Of a stretch of DNA of 64,000 bases, positions 1 through 8,472 are shown piece by piece. Every line of letters begins with the position of its first letter. Position 1 is the stretch's first letter. The position numbers and the translations under genes were made by a program. This DNA is from Vulcanimicrobiota bacterium. Lineage in GTDB: Bacteria; Pseudomonadota; Gammaproteobacteria; Xanthomonadales; Rhodanobacteraceae. The notes under the pieces were generated by a model. It was not told where the DNA came from. It searched no databases and saw nothing but the letters and a program-made list of their open reading frames with translations. Where the stretch lies: positions 24,482 through 88,481 of the forward strand of contig CAJCJD010000120.1 of assembly GCA_903970555.1 (NCBI GenBank), written 5' to 3'.

Positions 1-97
1 GCCGAAATTCGAAAGGCTTTGACCGACTGGATGCATGCGGGTCACCTAGACTGCATACATCCACACGCAGCTCCGGCCTGCACTAGGAGATATTTCG

Positions 98-1066
98 ATG
101 AAAGCCCTGCAATTCACCCGTTACGGCAATCCTGAAGTCCTGGAATACGTGGACGTCGCCACGCCTCGCATCGATGGCAATACAGCGCTGGTAAGGATTT
201 ATGCGGCGTCCGTGAATCCTAGTGATGTAAAGAACGTCGCTGGCCATTTTTCCAACACCGTACTGCCTCGTATTCCCGGTCGGGATTTCAGCGGCGTGGT
301 CGAACGCGGCCCAGAAGAGTGGCTCGGCGCGGAGGTGTGGGGCACTGGCGGCGATATTGGCTTCACCGCTGACGGGACGCACGCCGAATACATCCTGATC
401 CCGGTGGCCGCACTGGTGCGTAAACCCGCGGGGCTGAATCACGAACAGGCTGCCGCCATCGGCGTCAACTTCGTCGTGGCTTGGTTGGGCACGATGGATT
501 ACGCGCAATTGCGTGAAGGCGAGACGATCGCGGTGATCGGCGTTGGCGGCGGTGTCGGTGGTGCTGTCACGCAAATTGCCAAATCGCTTCATTGCCGGAT
601 CGTCGGTATCGATCGCGCGCCTGTCGATCCCAATTCGCCAGCAGGAAAACGCATCCATACGTTCGTGAATTTCGACGAGCATACCGTCGCCCAGATGCGC
701 GCTTTGGACGGCCTCGCCGATGGCGCCGATGTGGTCTTCGACACGGTGGGCGGCATCGCTTTCGAAACGGCGCTCGGGCTAGTCAAGCAGCGCGGGCGTG
801 TAGTGGAAATCAGTGCGACGGGACGTCGCCGCGTCGACTTCGATCTGATCGACTTCTATCACAACGAAACACAGCTCATGGGCGCGGACAGTGCGAAACT
901 CGGTGTCGTGCAATCCGCCCGTTTGATGCAGGGTGTCGCGCGGGGTTTCGATCATGGCAAGTTCGATGCGCCGGTGATCGCGCATCGCTACACCCTCGCC
1001 GAGGGACGCGAAGCCTATGAAGCCGTTGCCAAGGGAACGCCAGGCCGCGTCGTTATCGTGCCGTGA
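98..1066 (+). CDS. Zinc-free medium-chain dehydrogenase (quinone oxidoreductase-like)
   Basis: 322 aa, the usual length for NADPH:quinone oxidoreductase / zeta-crystallin-type medium-chain reductases. The N-terminal half is the GroES-like fold (residues about 1-125; RIPGRDFSGVV near residue 70). The second half is a Rossmann domain with a glycine-rich dinucleotide loop (IGVGGGVGGAV near residue 150). The Cys/His zinc ligands of classical alcohol dehydrogenases are not seen, so a soluble NAD(P)H-dependent reductase of quinones or enones is likely. The ATG is preceded by AGGAGAT about 7 bases upstream. A XapX gene follows by 42 bases on the same strand. The substrate cannot be read from the sequence. 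Confidence 0.85.
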   Translation: MKALQFTRYGNPEVLEYVDVATPRIDGNTALVRIYAASVNPSDVKNVAGHFSNTVLPRIPGRDFSGVVERGPEEWLGAEVWGTGGDIGFTADGTHAEYILIPVAALVRKPAGLNHEQAAAIGVNFVVAWLGTMDYAQLREGETIAVIGVGGGVGGAVTQIAKSLHCRIVGIDRAPVDPNSPAGKRIHTFVNFDEHTVAQMRALDGLADGADVVFDTVGGIAFETALGLVKQRGRVVEISATGRRRVDFDLIDFYHNETQLMGADSAKLGVVQSARLMQGVARGFDHGKFDAPVIAHRYTLAEGREAYEAVAKGTPGRVVIVP

Positions 1067-1108
1067 ACCGCCAAACGCATGCCTAACCCTCAGCCATCAG
1101 GAGCAACC

Positions 1109-1273
1109 ATGAAGGCCTATCTCGTATCGCTGGCGGTCGGCGTGATTGTCGGCGTGATCTATGGTTTGTTGCGCGTTAGATCACCGGCACCGCCCACCGT
1201 CGCCCTGGTAGGGCTATTTGGCATGCTTGCAGGCGAACAGGTGGTTACGCTGATTCGCAATATGCTGCGTTGA
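1109..1273 (+). CDS. XapX-domain small membrane protein
   Basis: 54 aa. Two hydrophobic stretches (about residues 3-20 and 30-45) with small-residue patterns and the family-typical run from MKAYLVSLAVGVIVGVIYG onward place it in the XapX/DUF1427 family. These are tiny inner-membrane proteins of unknown function that often sit beside oxidoreductase or amidohydrolase genes. An in-frame ATG exists 10 codons upstream, but the start chosen here has an ideal CAGGAG ribosome site. Probably cotranscribed with the upstream reductase. Confidence 0.8.
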   Translation: MKAYLVSLAVGVIVGVIYGLLRVRSPAPPTVALVGLFGMLAGEQVVTLIRNMLR

Positions 1274-1283
1274 CGTTCAGCAC

Positions 1284-1577
1284 TCAGGTGTCGGCTTTGG
1301 GCTTGCGCCCTCGGCGCGGCTTGGCTTGAGCCTGCGCAATTAACGCCTGCAAATACGCGATGCCTTCTTCCTCAGGGAAAAACGCCACCACGTCCGCCAC
1401 GGATAGCTTGTAACGCTCGCGCAAGGTCAAGAACTCTTCCCGGGCCTTCTCCATGGCCGAAAGGGCAGCCTGCTTTGCAGTCTGCTTTTTTGGAGGGGGC
1501 GTCCGATGTTCGATCTGTTTCTCGAGCGCCGCGAGTTCTTCCTGGAAGCGGCGGAAGGCGTCTTTGGGGAGGGTCAT
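1284..1577 (-). CDS. Small AT-hook / H-NS-like DNA-binding protein
   Basis: 97 aa. Residues about 5-60 are charged, heptad-like helix (AALEKQIE.., AMEKAREEFLTLRERY) suited to coiled-coil oligomerisation. Residues about 62-85 are a short second helical segment. The C-terminus is KPRRGRKPK, matching the core of an AT-hook minor-groove motif. The architecture recalls H-NS/MvaT-like nucleoid proteins, but the canonical H-NS C-terminal motif is absent, so family membership is inferred. It converges on the XapX gene with only 10 bases between the two stop codons and diverges from the MASE1 gene downstream. Confidence 0.65.
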   Translation of the reverse strand: MTLPKDAFRRFQEELAALEKQIEHRTPPPKKQTAKQAALSAMEKAREEFLTLRERYKLSVADVVAFFPEEEGIAYLQALIAQAQAKPRRGRKPKADT

Positions 1578-1946
1578 AGGGGCTTGGGGTGTTGCGGGGA
1601 AGATGATTATCTCACACCAGACAAGGGCTTAAGGCCCTGTTTTCAAATACCGCCCACTGTCCCGTGCCGGCCCAATGGGGGGAAGGCACGTGAAAAGAGC
1701 GTCAGTTTCAGCATTAAGGGGCAAAAACGTGACCCGGCGCCGATTCGGAGTTCTCGCCTTCACGTTTTGAATTACGCCGCTGCGTATCATGCGTGCAGCC
1801 GAACGCTGCAACTCTGCAAACGCACGCCAGAAGGGCTCGGCCGCCAACGCAATAGCACGATGCAAGTAACACGGGTAACACGCCGTCAGTATTCGACCGC
1901 TCAAGACGGCTCAGGTGTGGTTATCTCAGGCTCAGGGGTGGCGGGG
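1578..1946. other. Gene-free divergent spacer (369 nt)
   Basis: Lies between the divergent H-NS-like gene and the MASE1 gene. The MASE1 frame stays open upstream to 1506, but the translation of that part is arginine/cysteine-rich and unlike a protein domain, so I treat it as noncoding. It should hold both promoters. I could not identify clear -35/-10 pairs, and no strong hairpin was seen. Confidence 0.5.
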
Positions 1947-3602
1947 ATGGTGAAGTCAATCGCCGAAAATAAGTGGCTACGCCAAATTGCGGTGTTTGTC
2001 GCCTATACGCTGGCTTATGCTCTTCTGCGGCCCTATACGAATGGTATTTGGACCCTGACCTGCGGACTCCGACTGAGTTGTCTGCTGTTTTTGCCCTATC
2101 GCTATTGGCCGACTTTGGCTTTCGCTGAACTGGGACCGCTGGTCTACAACAATTATCTGTGCCTGGATCAGTTTGGTCTTACCTGGACTGTTCTCAATTC
2201 AATACCACCCATTCTTTACGCCATGCCCATCGTTTGGTGGTGCAGGCATGAGCCTTCACTGTTTCCCAGGAAACAACTTGTCAGTGTAAACGCGTTGCTC
2301 ATTTGCATTGTTCTGGTGTCATTAGTCTGGACCGCAACCAGCGTTGCCATCATGGCAACCATTGCGGAGCGCTCCACGGCGGCGCACTCCACCGAATTCC
2401 ACAAGCTGGAAATCGTGCAGGTATTCCTGGGCAGGTATGCCGGCATCCTTACCATCTTGCCGCTTTGCCTGGCGCTCAAGCTGCGAAAACCGGCCCCGTT
2501 GCAGACGCACCTGATTCAATGGGCCAAGAGCCGCGTGACACTTGAGATGGTAGTGTTGTTGCTTCCGACTCTCGCCATACTTGCGTGGATCAATCATCGC
2601 GCTTCGCCGGATGCACAATCGGTCATTCGCATGGTCATGTTCCTGCCGGCAGCATGGCTGACCATGAAGCATGGTTGGCGTGCAGCTGCATTGAGCATAT
2701 CTGCGGTAATGATCTGCAATTTCCTCAGCCTGGAATCGCGTCCGGGCGCTCTATACGTAGCGGGTGCGCAGGCATTTATCGCCTTCTCGGCCACCTGCCT
2801 ATTTGTGCTGGGTGCCCACATCACCGCGCAAAATGCCGCCGAAGAACAAGAACGCCGCGATGCAAAGGCTGCAGTGAAGCTTGCTCAGCAAGGGCTACAT
2901 TTGTGTGAGATGCGCATGCGCCAAAGCGCACAAGCACTTGAACAGATGGGTGGCGTATTGCAGCTGACGCATACTCGACTGCTTAATCGCTTCAAACACA
3001 TGCTGCCCATGGATGAAGGTCAAAATTACTATACGCAGGCAGCTGCTACACAAAGCCAGGTCTATCGGCTCGCCGAGTCCATGCATCCAACCGCCTGGCG
3101 CGAGCGCGGATTGCCTGCGGCTTTAAGGGAAACCATTGCGCGAACCTTGGACGAAGCGGGATTGGCTTACCGCTTCGAGCTTAAAGGGCGCGGATTGAGT
3201 CAACTGTCGCCTAGCGTCCATGCAACGATCTATCGCCTGGCTTGCGAGTCCGTGGTTCACATCTGCGAGCAACAAACCTGGTCCATTATCGCGATATCGT
3301 TGCGCGGCGGCCTGACCAACGGCCAGCGTTGGGCCGTGCTGCGCGTCGAGGGCCTGGCTAGCCAGACCAATATCAATGACCCTATTTACAATAAGCATGA
3401 AAGCCAGCAATTGGCGATCAAACTTGGAGCCAACGGGCTGAGCATCGACGCCATGCGGGATCACGTTCGACTCTACGACGGTGAACTCCACGCGCGCATG
3501 CTGAAGGATAAGTTTCAGATCACTGCATTGATCCACGACGCCAGCCGGCAAATGCGGGAGTCGCGGCGCGCTTCCCCCGCACTTGCACTCTACGTAGGCT
3601 GA
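1947..3602 (+). CDS. MASE1 membrane sensor with degenerate histidine-kinase region
   Basis: 551 aa from the chosen ATG; an earlier in-frame ATG at 1860 is possible. Residues about 1-300 are a run of roughly eight membrane segments of MASE1 type. A charged coiled-coil linker follows (EEQERRDAKAAVKLAQQ). The C-terminal 200 residues resemble the NarX/DesK-type dimerisation and ATPase region: LPAALRETIARTLDEAG, then IYRLACESVVHICEQ where an active kinase has the N-box asparagine, and a late MRDHVRLYDGELHARM. No phosphoacceptor His with the ELHD-type context is visible, and the glycine-rich ATP lid is missing. It is therefore probably a pseudokinase or ligand-sensing scaffold rather than an active kinase. 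No response regulator gene is adjacent. Confidence 0.72.
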   Translation: MVKSIAENKWLRQIAVFVAYTLAYALLRPYTNGIWTLTCGLRLSCLLFLPYRYWPTLAFAELGPLVYNNYLCLDQFGLTWTVLNSIPPILYAMPIVWWCRHEPSLFPRKQLVSVNALLICIVLVSLVWTATSVAIMATIAERSTAAHSTEFHKLEIVQVFLGRYAGILTILPLCLALKLRKPAPLQTHLIQWAKSRVTLEMVVLLLPTLAILAWINHRASPDAQSVIRMVMFLPAAWLTMKHGWRAAALSISAVMICNFLSLESRPGALYVAGAQAFIAFSATCLFVLGAHITAQNAAEEQERRDAKAAVKLAQQGLHLCEMRMRQSAQALEQMGGVLQLTHTRLLNRFKHMLPMDEGQNYYTQAAATQSQVYRLAESMHPTAWRERGLPAALRETIARTLDEAGLAYRFELKGRGLSQLSPSVHATIYRLACESVVHICEQQTWSIIAISLRGGLTNGQRWAVLRVEGLASQTNINDPIYNKHESQQLAIKLGANGLSIDAMRDHVRLYDGELHARMLKDKFQITALIHDASRQMRESRRASPALALYVG

Positions 3603-3625
3603 ATCAGCTAAACGTATTTATGCGA

Positions 3626-4114
3626 TCAATTGCCGATTCGAGTGACCACTGCCCCTGTGCAATCGAAACCCGTGCAAGTGTCCGATGTCGTTACATTCAA
3701 TTGGACGACTCCAGTACGCACCGGTGTTGCAGTAATTTGTGTTGAACTGTCGCTGTAAACCGTTTCCGCGGAGCTGGCGCCCGTTGCACTTGCGGCTTGG
3801 TTGCTGGCTTGCGATGTAGTGACGTATTGGGAATCAACACCCACTGGCAGTATCAAAACTTCGTGATCGGCTACAGCGACCGCGCCACGCACATTGCCGC
3901 TCAGATCATTGACTTGGATATAGCGAATACCATCGCGAATAAAAACATAAACGTGATAATGCGGACTGACGCTGACATCCGTGGCATTGGGCCACGACTG
4001 TCCCAACCCAGTCGAAGGCGGTTGGTACGCAAAAGCTGACGTAGATAGGACCGTTACAAGCAGGGCCGATATAACAGCTTTACGCGAAACCAACCCGTGT
4101 GATTTGCGGAACAT
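3626..4114 (-). CDS. Hypothetical secreted protein
   Basis: 162 aa. The N-terminus (MFRKSHGLVSRKAVISALLV..) is a textbook signal peptide with likely cleavage after SAFA, about residue 29. The mature part begins with a proline/glycine-rich linker, then a compact beta-rich stretch (YHVYVFIRDGIRYIQVNDLSG, about residues 53-73), a Ser/Thr/Ala-rich low-complexity section and a C-terminus with two cysteines close together (TCTGFDCTG) that could form a disulfide. The ATG is preceded by AGGGGG, which decides the start over an ATG 25 codons upstream. I recognise no family. It converges on the MASE1 gene with 23 bases between stops. Confidence 0.65.
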   Translation of the reverse strand: MFRKSHGLVSRKAVISALLVTVLSTSAFAYQPPSTGLGQSWPNATDVSVSPHYHVYVFIRDGIRYIQVNDLSGNVRGAVAVADHEVLILPVGVDSQYVTTSQASNQAASATGASSAETVYSDSSTQITATPVRTGVVQLNVTTSDTCTGFDCTGAVVTRIGN

Positions 4115-4380
4115 AAAACCCCCTATCTCTCGATTGCGGCACCAATTGCCTAACCGAATGTAGCATCGCGATATGTTTACGGAGTGCAAAATACCTAGGT
4201 TTCACTGGGCCAAATATTTCACCTATTAAGGCTACGTTTTCCCAATGGAATTTCGATCCTGCCCTGCCGACAAGATCAAATTTCAGGGAGCGCCATTGCC
4301 CGCAATTTAGAAACTTGCGCCGAACCACATTGCTCGGCACCCATTTGCACCCAAGAATTGGATCGAGCGAAATGCGTCAG

Positions 4381-4405
4381 GCTCTTTTCATCATCATAAA
4401 AGAGC
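4381..4405. repeat. Perfect 8-bp inverted repeat
   Basis: GCTCTTTT and AAAAGAGC separated by nine bases (catcatcat). The element AGCACTCAT is then repeated directly just after it. There is no T-run on either strand, so it does not look like a terminator. Function unknown. Confidence 0.5.
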
Positions 4406-4443
4406 ACTCATAAAAAGCACTCATTGAACGCGCCGTCCACAGC

Positions 4444-4533
4444 TGGCGCAAAGCGCCTGATTTGAATCCAAGGCGGGTTTATACCTATGGCAATTTTCGA
4501 GACTATTGCCTTAAACCATTCGGACATACACCC
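4444..4533 (-). pseudogene. Decayed tRNA-Ser copy (anticodon position reads CGA)
   Basis: On the minus strand these 90 bases align without gaps to the intact tRNA-Ser at 5765-5854. By hand count 66 of 90 positions are identical, including the 3'-terminal GCCA and the D-arm/anticodon-loop block TGGTTTAAGGCA. The anticodon position reads CGA instead of TGA. The acceptor stem is destroyed (GGGTGTA opposite GCTTTGC pairs at only about three positions) and the anticodon stem is weakened, so it should not fold into a working tRNA. It is either a dead tRNA-Ser(CGA) paralogue or a scar of a tRNA-targeted integration. Confidence 0.75.
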
Positions 4534-4621
4534 GATTTAATCCACAACAGGTGTATCGATAAGCCGCCTTATCAACCGATCGATCAGTAAGCAACGAGGT
4601 CGCGATACCCAATATTTGGAC

Positions 4622-4653
4622 AAAAAAATGTCCGGCATTTGAGTACCGGACAT
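4622..4653 (-). terminator. Rho-independent terminator of the Oar-domain gene
   Basis: Read on the minus strand: 8-bp stem ATGTCCGG / CCGGACAT with a 10-base loop, followed directly by seven T. It lies about 80 bases after the stop of the gene at 4734-5129. Confidence 0.8.
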
Positions 4654-4733
4654 ACGGATCGACCAACACGGCCCTGATTTGCTTAGCCGCTATCGTGCAG
4701 GAAGGATATACGCAACGCGTCGCTATTGCGCGA

Positions 4734-5129
4734 TCAGTGACCCGCCGATGCCGAGCATTGATCGTTATCGCAAGCAAAGTCCACCTCAAATGCCTTGCCA
4801 GCGAAGAGCGGAACACCGGGCAGGCTGGCGAGCGTCTTGCCGTCCTTTTCCAGCGACACTAGGTAGGTACCCGGGGGCAGCGAGGAAAGACTGTAGCGCC
4901 CCTTGCCGTTGGCGGTGCCATGGCGGGTAATGCCGGTATCGCTGTGCACCGTAACGGTGCCGTCAGACGGAGCCTTGCCGATGATGCTGGAGTTGGTCGA
5001 CTGCGCGTGAGCAACGCTGAATGTCATGGCGCCAAATGCACCTATAGCAATGATCGACATGAACTTAGACGTGAAGCGGAGGCCGTGCTTTTGGTGGCGA
5101 TTGACTTCGGATTTTTGAATGATTTTCAT
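4734..5129 (-). CDS. Secreted single carboxypeptidase-regulatory-like domain (Oar receptor N-domain)
   Basis: 131 aa. A signal peptide ends around AHAQ (residue 43); the tail is longer than usual before the hydrophobic core (MSIIAIGAFGAMTFS). The mature part is one beta-sandwich domain of CarboxypepD_reg type: SIIGKAPSDGTVTVHSDTG.., GRYSLSSLPPGTYLVSL, then a Cys-x4-Cys end (CDNDQC). This matches the N-terminal extension of Oar-type TonB-dependent receptors of Xanthomonadales, but the plug and barrel are absent and the gene stops cleanly with its own terminator. It could be a genuine small secreted adhesin-like protein or the surviving 5' end of a deleted receptor gene. The start chosen is the ATG at MKIIQKSE; an ATG 12 codons upstream is possible. 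Confidence 0.65.
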   Translation of the reverse strand: MKIIQKSEVNRHQKHGLRFTSKFMSIIAIGAFGAMTFSVAHAQSTNSSIIGKAPSDGTVTVHSDTGITRHGTANGKGRYSLSSLPPGTYLVSLEKDGKTLASLPGVPLFAGKAFEVDFACDNDQCSASAGH

Positions 5130-5732
5130 GCTTGTGCTCGCGGGTTTGTGAGGATTCAGACACACCGAACCATTCAGCTGCTCGGGCAGTGATTTGGTCC
5201 GACGATATCGATGTCAAGGCAGCATTACTGGGTGGGGTGGCTGCCAATGTACTTGCTTTCCTTGTTGACTACAGCGTCTCTTCCAGTAACGCCTGAATTC
5301 GCCACTCCCATTCCAAATTGATGCCACGGTCCCTTGGATGGTTAACGGCGACGATAGGTTTAAATTAGCAGAGAGGCGCACGCGCCTCATGTGAAAGTCG
5401 TAATGCTTTTACTCAAAACGCGTAGGATCCGAGCTTCCCTCTGGCCCACGTGTTGTAATGTTGCCGACAGATTTCGGTTAATCAGTTCAGACTAGGTTTC
5501 CATCGCCCCGAACAGCATCTAGGCCAGAAGTCATAGCGTCGCTTGATGGAGCTTTGTCCCAAATTTGCGGTTAAAAAGTCGAGTTTGGAGTGCAGGACAA
5601 ATCCAGGGTGATTCGAATCTGACGAAGGAATGCGAACACCTATTAGTGCCGATAGACAGAAGGAACTCAAACTTGTTCCGCGCAAATTTGTCGGTACGAG
5701 CGCCCCATCTCACATAGCTTTTCCGCACCCAT
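5130..5732. other. Gene-free interval between Oar-domain gene and tRNA-Ser
   Basis: About 600 bases with no credible protein gene, more AT-rich than the core genes. There is a short GC hairpin (GAGGCG / CGCCTC, 5373-5388). The promoter of the minus-strand gene at 5129 must lie in its left part. An open frame crossing the tRNA is an artefact. Together with 4115-4733 this looks like an eroded accessory spot next to a tRNA. Confidence 0.5.
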
Positions 5733-5754
5733 AAAAAACGCCCACTTGGGGCGC
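5733..5754 (-). terminator. Terminator of tRNA-Ser
   Basis: Minus strand: CGCCC / GGGCG stem with a short loop followed by six T, beginning about 10 bases after the tRNA CCA end. Confidence 0.8.
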
Positions 5755-5764
5755 TATTTATGCA

Positions 5765-5854
5765 TGGCGGAGAGAGTGGGATTCGAACCCACGGTAGGCT
5801 TACACCTACGGCAGTTTTCAAGACTGCTGCCTTAAACCACTCGGCCATCTCTCC
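5765..5854 (-). tRNA. tRNA-Ser(TGA)
   Basis: 90 bases with encoded CCA. The acceptor stem GGAGAGA/TCTCTCC is perfect, the anticodon loop is CTTGAAA (anticodon TGA), there is a long class II variable arm (GTAGG..CCTAC) and the T-loop is GGTTCGAATCC. Reads UCA and, by wobble, other UCN codons. It has its own promoter and terminator and a decayed paralogue at 4444-4533. Confidence 0.97.
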
Positions 5855-5865
5855 ATGAGTCGTGC

Positions 5866-5893
5866 ATTGTAAGACAGGGCCGGGACTTGTCTA
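5866..5893 (-). promoter_or_regulatory. Sigma-70-type promoter of tRNA-Ser
   Basis: Minus strand: -35 TAGACA, 16-base spacer, -10 TACAAT, then 11 bases to the tRNA 5' end. Confidence 0.6.
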
Positions 5894-6050
5894 CCTTTGA
5901 AGAAGGCTGCGGTTAAAAATTAGCTGCAAATAGAAGGGGTTCCAACTGGTGGGCACACGACTGACTGCCGAACTGCCACCCTTTCCCACAATGAACTTGG
6001 TTCATGCGGCACCGAGGCTGTTTCATTCGATGCTCAAACACAACCTACCG

Positions 6051-7738
<1,688 letters not shown>

Positions 7739-7803
7739 TTATCGCTGCCAGGCCATTGCTGCCGCAACGCGGTATTTGTCGCGCCGGCCCTGCGTTTTCC
7801 GCA

Positions 7804-8379
7804 TCAGAAAACTTTGCGCTCCCCTCGTCCCAACCACCATGCCATCACGGCACCAGCCAACAGCCAGCCGATCAGCTGCTCGACCAAACCGGCCCAAGCG
7901 AACGCCCCAGGAAAGCGATACCAGTTCCAATAGGGCACCAACACGCTCAGCCAACTAAACACCGGCGCCAGGGCCGCGATGGCCATGCGTTTGGCAAAAC
8001 CGAAGGCGGCCAGCCCCATTACCAGGGTCAGAACCAACGCCGACAAGGTATCGGAGGCCCACTCGCGTGGTAGCTCGCGGCTCATATTGGTCATGTCCCC
8101 GCCTTGCGGGAGATAGACCACCCAGGCATAGGGCGCCGTCAGCGATTTCTGCGCATAGGCGGCCCTGGCGGCCTGATCATTCCACTTGTTGGGATCGAAG
8201 GAAGGCAGGATGTACACGCCTGGCTGGGAACCAAGCCCCTCGTGCAAACTGCTGATCACCACATCCTCGTGAGCGGGCTGATGGATGCCTGGGTTGCCGA
8301 GGCCCAACACCATGTGGGCGACGAAGCCCCACAGAAACATCACGATGCCACCGAATATCGCTGCAACCAGTATGCGCAT
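7804..8379 (-). CDS. Hypothetical inner-membrane protein
   Basis: 191 aa. One N-terminal membrane helix (about 4-27, FGGIVMFLWGFVAHMVLGLG), a hydrophilic loop of about 80 residues (28-108, HQPAHEDVVISSLHEGLG..), then three more helices and a basic tail (LGRGERKVF). The order suggests a periplasmic loop domain held by four helices. Unknown family. Between rarA and serS on the same strand, with gaps of about 93 and 98 bases. Confidence 0.75.
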   Translation of the reverse strand: MRILVAAIFGGIVMFLWGFVAHMVLGLGNPGIHQPAHEDVVISSLHEGLGSQPGVYILPSFDPNKWNDQAARAAYAQKSLTAPYAWVVYLPQGGDMTNMSRELPREWASDTLSALVLTLVMGLAAFGFAKRMAIAALAPVFSWLSVLVPYWNWYRFPGAFAWAGLVEQLIGWLLAGAVMAWWLGRGERKVF

Positions 8380-8472
8380 GGAGCTGCCCTCCCCGGCTGG
8401 ATTGTGAGAAACACTCTAGGCGGCATGCAAAGTGGCCGCAAGAACATTCCACGTTTTCGTTGGATGGTCGAC

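Larger units (their letters stand above)
4115..4733. other. Gene-poor interval containing tRNA relic
   Basis: No convincing protein gene. The composition is visibly more AT-rich than the flanking core genes. Short open frames on both strands lack ribosome sites and protein-like composition. The interval contains a perfect inverted repeat (4381-4405), a decayed tRNA-Ser copy (4444-4533) and a factor-independent terminator for the downstream minus-strand gene (4622-4653). Confidence 0.6.

Noticed and set aside
4381..4405. Hairpin GCTCTTTT/AAAAGAGC as terminator
   Set aside because: No T-run on either strand and no gene ends beside it; kept only as a repeat.
5531..5848. Open frame of 105 aa starting MAEWFKAAVLKTA on the minus strand
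   Set aside because: It is the translation of tRNA-Ser(TGA) and its terminator; such frames are a common annotation artefact.
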